Shown: in pieces, positions 1 to 5,214 of the stretch
How the letters are laid out: every line of letters begins with the position of its first letter
Position numbering within the stretch: the stretch's first letter is position 1
Origin: Archangium sp.
Lineage (GTDB): Bacteria; Myxococcota; Myxococcia; Myxococcales; Myxococcaceae
Length of the DNA: 7,113 nucleotides
NCBI GenBank assembly: GCA_016793585.1
Contig: JAEUJR010000066.1
Location: 1 to 7,113, forward strand
Direction of reading: 5' to 3'
Translations under genes and position numbers: made by a program
The notes under the pieces: generated by a model
The model's database searches: none
What the model was told of the DNA's origin: nothing
The model's input: only the letters and a program-made list of their open reading frames with translations

Positions 1-1
1 C

Positions 2-193
2 ACCGCCTCTTTGGATCGCCGGGCCGACACCTGGGCCGGCGGCCGCGCCACCCTGCGCTGGTCCTTGTGGTTCAGCCGCGCCTTGCTCGAGCTCGACGTC
101 GGGGCGAGCCGCCGCCTCGCGCCCGGCCCCCGCGCGGACGACGACGATCTCGAGCTCCGGCTCGGCCTCGGGCTGCGGCTGGTCCCGTTTTGA
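2..193 (+). CDS. C-terminal end of a probable outer-membrane beta-barrel protein (partial)
   Basis: This frame is open from the left edge to the TGA at 191-193 and encodes the last 63 residues of a protein whose start lies outside the window. Nearly every codon ends in G or C, as in the genes around it, and the other two forward frames give an arginine-rich, unlikely product. The visible part has two stretches with alternating polar and hydrophobic residues (ATLRWSLWFSRALLELDVG and, at the very end, LELRLGLGLRLVPF) separated by an acidic DDDD turn, and the last residue is Phe. Amphipathic strands ending in a C-terminal aromatic residue are the recognised signature of outer-membrane beta-barrels. 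No family can be named from so short a piece. The pilT start lies only 16 bases downstream, so the two genes may share a transcript. A non-barrel beta-rich protein is possible. Confidence 0.55.
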   Translation, partial: TASLDRRADTWAGGRATLRWSLWFSRALLELDVGASRRLAPGPRADDDDLELRLGLGLRLVPF

Positions 194-209
194 TGGTACC
201 CTCCGGGCC

Positions 210-1574
210 GTGGAGCTGAACGAGGTCCTCGGCGTGGCCATCAAGGGCGGCGCCTCCGACATCCACCTGAAGGCCGGCTTGCCGCCGATGTTCCGGATCA
301 ACGGCCAGCTGGTGCCCCTCAAGGACGGCGCCCGCATCTCCCCTGAAGAGATGTCGCGGATGGCGCTGTCGATCATGAACAACTTCCAGCGCGAGCGCTT
401 CAAGCAGTTCAACGAGCTGGACCTCGCCTACGGCGTGCCGGGCCTCGGGCGTTTCCGCGTCAACGTGTTCCAGCAGCGCGGCACCATCGGCGCGGTGTTG
501 CGAGTCATTCCTTTCAAGATTCAGTCGATCAAGGAGCTCACGCTCCCCACGGTGCTCGAGAAGATCTCACTCGACGAGCGTGGCCTCATTCTCGTCACCG
601 GCACCACCGGCTCGGGCAAGTCGACCACCCTCGCGGCGATGATCGATCACATCAACTCGATGGAGACGAACCACATCATCACCGTCGAAGACCCGATCGA
701 GTTCCTCATTCGCGACAAGCGCTCGATCGTGAACCAGCGTGAGATTGGCGTCGACACGCTCTCGTTCCACCAGGCGCTCAAGAGCGCGCTCCGGCAAGAC
801 CCCGACGTCATTCTCGTCGGCGAAATGCGAGACATGGAGACCATCGAGACCGCGTTGCTGGCGGCCGAGACGGGCCACCTCGTGATGTCGACGCTGCACA
901 CGCTCGACGCGACCGAGACGATCAACCGCATCATCTCGGCCTTCCCGCCGCATCAGCAGAAGCAGGTGCGCATTCAGCTCGGCAGCGTGCTCCGCGCCGT
1001 CGTCTCACAGCGCCTCGTGCCGCGCGCCGATGGCAAGGGCCGCGTCGCCGCCGTCGAGATCATGAAGACGACGGCTCGCATCAAGGAGCTGATCGAAGAC
1101 AAGGACCGCACGAAGGAGATCGCCGACGCCATCGCCCAGGGCAACGTCGCCTACGGCATGCAGACGTTCGATCAGTCGCTCATGCAGCTCGTGCGGCAGG
1201 GGCTCATCACCTACCAGGAGGCGTTGCGGCAGGCGTCGAACCCCGACGACTTCGCGCTGCGCTACCAGGGCGTCAGCTCGACCGCCGACTCGAAGTGGGA
1301 CGGCTTCGATCAGAAGCAGGGCGAAGATCGCGCGGTGCCGGGGTCGATGGCGTACGTGCAGCAGATGAACGCCAAGGCGCCCGCCGCTCCCCCGCCAGGC
1401 GCCGCTCCGACCGGAGCTTCACGCACCAACCTGCAGCCCGTGGGGGGCGCGCCAGTCACGACCCCTGCGGCACCGCAGCAGGCCGTTCGGCCCGCGGCGG
1501 CTCCCGCTCCTGCCCCCGCGCCCGCCGCGCCCAAGCCCGCACCCGACGACGATTTTCAGATCGAGCGCTTCTGA
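210..1574 (+). CDS. pilT: PilT-family type IV pilus retraction ATPase with a Pro/Ala-rich C-terminal tail
   Basis: Hexameric cytoplasmic ATPase that depolymerises pilin at the base of the type IV pilus and so powers retraction and twitching. The GTG at 210 is chosen because it gives the standard PilT opening (MELNEVLGVAIKGGASDIHL); no strong ribosome-binding site is visible. Motifs seen, in order: Walker A GTTGSGKSTT at residues 131-140 (Lys137), the Asp box TVEDP at 158-162, Walker B DVILVGEMRD at 199-208 with catalytic Glu205, and the His box STLHT at 227-231. The region matching the PilT AIRNLIRE motif reads ARIKELIED (289-297), so it has diverged. The PilT core ends near residue 355. PilT proteins are usually about 340-380 residues; this one has 99 more, rich in Pro and Ala (390-445), ending acidic and aromatic (DDDFQIERF). 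Myxobacteria often carry several PilT paralogues, so this may be a paralogue and not the main retraction motor. Confidence 0.95.
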   Translation: MELNEVLGVAIKGGASDIHLKAGLPPMFRINGQLVPLKDGARISPEEMSRMALSIMNNFQRERFKQFNELDLAYGVPGLGRFRVNVFQQRGTIGAVLRVIPFKIQSIKELTLPTVLEKISLDERGLILVTGTTGSGKSTTLAAMIDHINSMETNHIITVEDPIEFLIRDKRSIVNQREIGVDTLSFHQALKSALRQDPDVILVGEMRDMETIETALLAAETGHLVMSTLHTLDATETINRIISAFPPHQQKQVRIQLGSVLRAVVSQRLVPRADGKGRVAAVEIMKTTARIKELIEDKDRTKEIADAIAQGNVAYGMQTFDQSLMQLVRQGLITYQEALRQASNPDDFALRYQGVSSTADSKWDGFDQKQGEDRAVPGSMAYVQQMNAKAPAAPPPGAAPTGASRTNLQPVGGAPVTTPAAPQQAVRPAAAPAPAPAPAAPKPAPDDDFQIERF

Positions 1575-1697
1575 GGTTTCGCGGCACCCACGACGTCACC
1601 AACGAGCACTCGAGTGCCCTCGGGACAGTGGCTGCACTCGGCCTGCATGAACACCCAGCCGACCGGCGCCTCGAGCAGCGTGGTCTCGCGCCCTGAG
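1556..1697 (-). other. Coding-like frame after the stop of the 208-residue gene: CxxC-containing extension, probable frameshift
   Basis: Directly after the TGA at 1700-1698, the frame reached by skipping one T stays open to a TGA at 1558-1556. Its codons mostly end in G or C, and it encodes a plausible beta-rich segment of about 46 residues: SGRETTLLEAPVGWVFMQ, then AECSHCPEGTRVLVGDVVG, then a basic end. It contains a CSHC (CxxC) pair. The end overlaps the 3' end of convergent pilT by 19 bases. No convincing start codon exists: the only upstream in-frame ATG (1768-1766) would require translating an arginine- and rare-codon-rich stretch in the wrong frame of the neighbouring gene, and an internal ATG at 1648-1646 gives only 30 residues. 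I therefore read it as a frameshifted C-terminal part of the 1698-2324 gene, or as a small gene with an unidentified start. A chance open frame in GC-rich DNA is the alternative. Confidence 0.35.
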
Positions 1698-2324
1698 TCA
1701 ATGGGACGCGCGACGGCGCGCTGCTTCGAGGACGACCGCGAGCAGCATCGTCTTGCGCGTCGCTCCACGGCCTTCGACGAGGGGGCGCAACGCCGACAAC
1801 AGATCGTGCGCCTCCTGGGTGCTCAAGGCGCGCTTCTTCGAACCACGCCCATCGTGCGAGACGATGAGCGAGAGCTCTCCAGTCACGGCGTCGAGCACCA
1901 CGTCGACCGACTCCGCGTCGGTCTTGCCGGCGACCAGAATCACGCGACCCAGATCGCTCACCGAGCGCAGGGCGAACGTCTCGAGGCGGGTCGGGAAGAT
2001 GGCTTCGTTGAGCCCGACGAGCACGCGGCCAGCTTCGCCGTCGTCCCAGGGAACCGTCTGCTGGTAGCGCCGCAGCGCCGAGGCGAGATCCTTCAGGTCG
2101 GTGCGTGACAGCTCGCGAACGTCATCGTCCTCGATCAGCTGGAACTCGCCGCTGCCCTCGACGTACCGAACGTCGACCTCTTTGCTGCCGATGATGGCGC
2201 TCACGACGTGTTCGCCGCTGAACGTGCCGCGCTCGTCTTGAACCGGGGCCACGCTTGCGATGCGGGCCTCATTGAAGGTGCGGCGCTTCTTGGGAAATCG
2301 CAGCTCGTCGGAGTCGGAGTGCAT
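1698..2324 (-). CDS. Unrecognised 208-residue protein with two copies of an internal module
   Basis: I do not recognise the family. The protein is soluble, with no signal peptide or membrane segment, and has a short basic N-terminal stretch (PKKRR, residues 11-15). Two halves resemble each other. Residues 50-85 and 140-180 both run VDV, then S/T-G-E with LI three to four residues on, an acidic turn, then R-x-L-S followed by a helix ending DLxSALR (LASALRRY near 80-87, LLSALRPL near 175-182). A beta-hairpin-plus-helix fold present twice is the likely reading. The ATG at 2324-2322 is used for length; no clear ribosome-binding site precedes it. Coding character is good, with GC-rich third positions throughout. 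The gene converges on pilT and diverges from the AgmX-like gene. Downstream of its TGA a shifted frame stays coding-like, so the real C-terminus may be longer. Function unknown. Confidence 0.8.
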   Translation of the reverse strand: MHSDSDELRFPKKRRTFNEARIASVAPVQDERGTFSGEHVVSAIIGSKEVDVRYVEGSGEFQLIEDDDVRELSRTDLKDLASALRRYQQTVPWDDGEAGRVLVGLNEAIFPTRLETFALRSVSDLGRVILVAGKTDAESVDVVLDAVTGELSLIVSHDGRGSKKRALSTQEAHDLLSALRPLVEGRGATRKTMLLAVVLEAARRRASH

Positions 2325-2530
2325 GAGAAGTCGTTCAGAGGTGCCCAGATGATCGCTGTTGCTTCACACCAGTCGCGTCAATGGGTGGACACCTCGCGCC
2401 AATCACACGTGAAAACCATCGCTTGCAGAAGGTTGTGAGCCCTCCAACGCGCTGCGGAACCCACTTTTCGAGCTGGTGTCAGAACCGTCACTGCAGCGGC
2501 GGCCGGCCGTTGCGCGTTCAACCCCACGTC

Positions 2531-2537
2531 GAAGGAG
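2531..2537 (+). promoter_or_regulatory. Ribosome-binding site of the AgmX/PglI-domain gene
   Basis: GAAGGAG lies nine bases before the ATG at 2547. It closely matches the Shine-Dalgarno consensus and supports that ATG over other starts. It is one of only two clear ribosome-binding sites in the window. Confidence 0.65.
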
Positions 2538-2546
2538 TCTCCGCCC

Positions 2547-3722
2547 ATGCCCGAGGCCAGCCCCCGTCCGTCTTCTGATGCCCTGCCAGCGAAGGTATCG
2601 ATCGCCTGGGGCTCGACGCTGCTCGATGTTCGTCACCTCACGCCGGGCGGGCGGTGGGAGCTGAACGACCTGCGCGTGGAAGCGACCGCCCAGGGCACGC
2701 GCGTGATGGCGGGCGACGAGGTGCTGCTGGCGGCCGGAGTGGGTGAACGTGTCTCGAAGTCGCTCGGCGGGCTCGACGTCACCATCGAGCCTCCGTTCGC
2801 GATCGACCGGGTGAAGAGCGACGGCTCGGAACTCGACGTGCGGTTCTTCAAGATCACGGCGATCTGCCTGATGGTCTTCTTCGCGATCGTCGCCTCGTTC
2901 ATTCTCACTCCCACGGACGGCATGGTCGACGGAGACATCTTCGGCGGGCCGCCCGTGAAGCTCACCGTCGCGCTGCCGCCCGAAAAGACGATCATCAAGA
3001 AGAAGCCCGAGTTCGACAAGAAGGTCGAGCCTCAGCAGAACGCCCAGCCGACGCTGCTCCAGCCGAAGACGCCGGTCGACAAGACCCAGAAGCGCGCTGC
3101 CGATCAAAAGAAGGTGAACAACCTGATGGCGAGCCTCTTCGGTGGTGGCTTCGGTCGCGTGCTGGGCACGGGCTCGAACAACGCCATCGACTCGGCGCTC
3201 AACAACCTGGGCAACGGCACCTCGGCGAGCGCGGGCGATGGCACCGCGGGCATGGGTTCGCGTGGCACCGGGCCGGGAGGTCCTCCGGGCGATGGCCTGA
3301 GCATCGGCAACATCGGCGGCCCTGGTCGGCCGAACGGTGCTCCGAACGGCTTCGGGCTCAACCCGAACAAGAAGAAGACTTTCTCGCCCGGCGACGGCCC
3401 GCGCGAGGTCATCGGCAACGGGCTCGACAAAGACGTCGTGATGTCGGTGATTCGCCGGCACCAGAGCGAGATCAAGTTCTGCTACGAGAAGGAGCTGCAG
3501 CAGAACGCGAAGCTCGCCGGGAAGATCGCCATCACGTGGACGATCGATGCCAGCGGAGCGATCTCCGATGCACAGGTCGCCGAGTCGGGCGTCGACAACA
3601 CCAACGTCGAAGCCTGCATGCTCGAGCGCATTCGCCGGTGGAGGTTCCCCGAGCCGAAGGGCGGTGGCGTGGTGGTGATCACCTTCCCCTGGGTGTTCCA
3701 CGCCGCCGGCTCCGAGGAGTGA
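2547..3722 (+). CDS. TonB-like single-pass protein with AgmX/PglI C-terminal domain
   Basis: Inner-membrane protein of the myxobacterial AgmX/PglI C-terminal domain group, TonB-like energy-transducer-type proteins of which some members act in adventurous gliding. Residues 1-99 form a beta-rich cytoplasmic domain. One membrane helix spans about 103-120 (ITAICLMVFFAIVASFIL). It is followed by a periplasmic Lys/Pro/Gln-rich linker (about 145-190), a Gly/Asn-rich low-complexity region (about 197-275) and the C-terminal domain (about 293-385). That domain shows the hallmarks IKFCYEKEL (309-317), LAGKIAITW, RRWRFPEP (363-370) and GGGVVVITFPWVF (372-384). Two cysteines, Cys312 and Cys357, could pair in the periplasm. 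The ATG at 2547 follows a good ribosome-binding site. The gene stands alone on its strand after a 222-base region and ends exactly against the convergent gene. I cannot assign it to a named gliding protein; its partner and substrate are unknown. Confidence 0.93.
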   Translation: MPEASPRPSSDALPAKVSIAWGSTLLDVRHLTPGGRWELNDLRVEATAQGTRVMAGDEVLLAAGVGERVSKSLGGLDVTIEPPFAIDRVKSDGSELDVRFFKITAICLMVFFAIVASFILTPTDGMVDGDIFGGPPVKLTVALPPEKTIIKKKPEFDKKVEPQQNAQPTLLQPKTPVDKTQKRAADQKKVNNLMASLFGGGFGRVLGTGSNNAIDSALNNLGNGTSASAGDGTAGMGSRGTGPGGPPGDGLSIGNIGGPGRPNGAPNGFGLNPNKKKTFSPGDGPREVIGNGLDKDVVMSVIRRHQSEIKFCYEKELQQNAKLAGKIAITWTIDASGAISDAQVAESGVDNTNVEACMLERIRRWRFPEPKGGGVVVITFPWVFHAAGSEE

Positions 3723-3731
3723 TCACTCCTC
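3714..3731. repeat. Perfect 18-base palindrome spanning two abutting stop codons
   Basis: GAGGAGTGATCACTCCTC is its own reverse complement. Its centre TGATCA is the TGA of the forward gene (3720-3722) touching the TGA of the reverse gene (3725-3723); both genes end GAG GAG TGA. As RNA from either strand it can form a 7-bp stem with a GATC loop. No U-tract follows on either strand, so it is not a textbook intrinsic terminator, though it could still block read-through in both directions. Confidence 0.85.
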
Positions 3732-4505
3732 TTCGTCGCCCCAGCCCTCGTCTTCTTCCTCTTCGTCGGCCTGCTCCGGCGCGCTCGCAGCGGCCTTCGC
3801 GATGTCGGTGAGGCGGGCCAGGCGGGCAGGGCCCAGCAGCTGCTTCGATGCGAGGAACCCGAGGAACGCGACGAGCGCCGCACCAGCCTTCTCGAGCTCG
3901 TTGCTGGCGACCGAGCGGCTCAAGGCGTCGACCGCGTCGTCGACGTGCTCGGCGGCGATGGGCTGGGGGCCGTCGCTCCAGGACGATTCGAGCAGCGCTT
4001 CAGCGACGGCGACGCGGAGCGGGCGCTCGTTGGAGTCGACCTGCTTCACGAACTCGTCGACCCATGCCTCGACCGCGTCGGTGTCGACCTTCGCCAGCGC
4101 CACCAGCGAGTCGAGCGTCTCCGAGAGGAACGCGGTGTCGAAGTCGTCAGGGTCGTCTGGCCACGCGAAGCCCTCGTCGAGCACAGACTGCTGGACGAGT
4201 GAGAGGCCCTCCTGTTCGGTGCCGCCCGCGGCCACCACGGCTTCGATCGCTCTGCGCACCTTTGGGCCGAGCGTCGCATCGGCCGCGATGCGTGTGGCGG
4301 CGGCCCTGGTCGAGGCGATGATCAGGCGCTGCTGCAGATCGTTCGAGACGATCTCCTTGCCCTTCGAGGCGAGCACCTGTTGCTTGAGTTTGCCCTCGGC
4401 CTCGATGGCCGCGACGAGTGCGCGGGCGTCGTCATCGGCAGGTGGGCGTTCGAGGGCCTCGATCACCTTGGTCACGTCGAGGTAGCGGCTCATGAGCGGG
4501 TGCAT
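3723..4505 (-). CDS. Unrecognised 260-residue helical protein with an acidic tail
   Basis: I do not recognise the family. The predicted protein is almost entirely helical and Ala/Leu/Glu/Asp-rich, with no signal peptide, no clear membrane segment and no catalytic motif I can identify. Near residues 110-125 there is an aromatic/acidic loop (FAWPDDPDDFDTAFL). The C-terminus is a very acidic tail of about 17 residues (EQADEEEEDEGWGDEEE). Such tails often serve as flexible contacts with basic partners, but that is inference. Two starts are possible: the ATG at 4505-4503, or the ATG four codons later at 4493-4491, giving MSRYLDVTKVIEAL; the second looks like the more natural N-terminus, and neither has a good ribosome-binding site. 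Codon use matches its neighbours. It diverges from recX across about 108 bases and meets the AgmX-like gene tail to tail with no gap. Probably cytoplasmic. Confidence 0.85.
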   Translation of the reverse strand: MHPLMSRYLDVTKVIEALERPPADDDARALVAAIEAEGKLKQQVLASKGKEIVSNDLQQRLIIASTRAAATRIAADATLGPKVRRAIEAVVAAGGTEQEGLSLVQQSVLDEGFAWPDDPDDFDTAFLSETLDSLVALAKVDTDAVEAWVDEFVKQVDSNERPLRVAVAEALLESSWSDGPQPIAAEHVDDAVDALSRSVASNELEKAGAALVAFLGFLASKQLLGPARLARLTDIAKAAASAPEQADEEEEDEGWGDEEE

Positions 4506-4602
4506 GCGGCGCTGTATGTCGCGGGCCGCGCTCGTGGTCCACCGTCAACCAGAGGCTATGCTCGGGGGCGTGTTCCGGCTTGATGACACCTTCGCCTCGT
4601 TC

Positions 4603-4608
4603 GGAGGG
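4603..4608 (+). promoter_or_regulatory. Ribosome-binding site of recX
   Basis: GGAGGG sits five bases before the GTG at 4614 and decides that start codon. The resulting N-terminus fits the RecX family length. Confidence 0.6.
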
Positions 4609-4613
4609 CCCGC

Positions 4614-5045
4614 GTGAGTGCTGCACTCGAGCACGCGAAGAAGTTGCTGGCGGCGCGCGAACGAACCGAGGCCCAGCTGCGCGCGGCGCTCGAGCGGAGA
4701 CGGTACGAGGCTGACGAGATCGATCGGGCGATCGAGCGGCTCAAGGCGCTCCGGTTCCTCGACGATCGGCGCGCGGCGGAAGCACATGCGCGGGTCGCTT
4801 TGACGGCGAAGCAGTCACGGGCTGCGGTGACGAGGAAGCTCGCGTCGATGGGAGTCGCCGACTCCGAGGCGGAGGCTGCCGTGGCGCGCGTCGGTGAAGA
4901 AGTCGGGCACCACGATGAAACGGCCGCACGCGCGTTGCTCACGAAGCGGCGACTGTCAGGAGTGAAGGCTGCGCGGTTTCTCGCGGGCCGCGGCTTCGAC
5001 GAGGCGCTGATTGTGAAGTTGGTCCCTGAGGTGGCGGAAGACTGA
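4614..5045 (+). CDS. recX: RecX family regulatory protein
   Basis: Small all-helical cytoplasmic protein that binds RecA filaments and modulates, usually inhibits, recombinase activity during DNA repair. At 143 residues it is close to the usual 150 or so. The family pattern is visible as three repeated helical units. The first is ALEHAKKLLAARERTEAQLR with the ELR/QLR-type motif near residue 21. The second is built on LKALRFLDDRRAAEAHARVA (about 43-62), including the characteristic Phe-Leu-Asp-Asp. The last contains RRLSGVKAARFLAGRGFDE near the C-terminus, matching the RecX ending with a Gly-Phe before the final helix. The GTG start is supported by GGAGGG five bases upstream. No recA is visible here, so the gene is not in the recA-recX operon seen in many bacteria. 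No clear LexA operator was found in the upstream 108 bases. Confidence 0.85.
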   Translation: MSAALEHAKKLLAARERTEAQLRAALERRRYEADEIDRAIERLKALRFLDDRRAAEAHARVALTAKQSRAAVTRKLASMGVADSEAEAAVARVGEEVGHHDETAARALLTKRRLSGVKAARFLAGRGFDEALIVKLVPEVAED

Positions 5046-5214
5046 AGGCAGGCCGGACGACCAGGCTCGAGCCGCCGTGTCGATGCACTCACCGTCGATC
5101 ACGCGCAGGTCCCGCGGCACGGGAAGACAGCTGTCGTCGCGGCACAGGCCGTGCGGCTTCCACCGCGGTTCGTTCGAGCTCGTCGCGGTCGAGCCACCTT
5201 CCGCACGGGCACAC
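5046..5214. other. Convergent intergenic gap with a coding-like Cys-containing frame on the minus strand
   Basis: This 169-base gap lies between the 3' ends of recX and the large regulator. No hairpin-plus-U-tract terminator was found. On the minus strand, one frame from about 5170 downward has GC-ending codons and gives a protein-like segment (WKPHGLCRDDSCLPVPRDL, then VIDGECID) before running antisense into recX. It has no usable start codon. Upstream of it, a different minus-strand frame is the more coding-like one (CPCGRWLDRDELERTAVEAA, right after the regulator's stop). This could be a decayed small gene or a chance pattern; I do not recognise it. Confidence 0.25.

Noticed and set aside
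1606..1617. 12-base palindrome GCACTCGAGTGC between pilT and the 208-residue gene
   Set aside because: There is no U-tract, only a 4-bp stem around a TCGA loop, and CTCGAG-containing strings recur through the window, so chance is likely.
2350..2381. Minus-strand TTGACG (complement of 2376-2381) as a -35 box for the 208-residue gene
   Set aside because: At 17-18 bases spacing the -10 candidate (AGCGAT) matches TATAAT at only two positions.
2403..2412. TCAC-AC-GTGA inverted repeat as an operator in the divergent intergenic region
   Set aside because: The half-sites are only four bases and there is no second copy nearby; too short to support a binding site.
2403..3701. A 432-residue open frame antisense to the AgmX-like gene
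   Set aside because: The predicted product is His/Arg/Asp-rich with no domain, and lies opposite a clearly real gene with a good ribosome-binding site. Long antisense frames are expected in DNA this GC-rich.
4557..4562. TATGCT as a -10 box for recX
   Set aside because: It matches four of six positions and is 52 bases before the start codon, but no acceptable -35 hexamer lies at the right distance.
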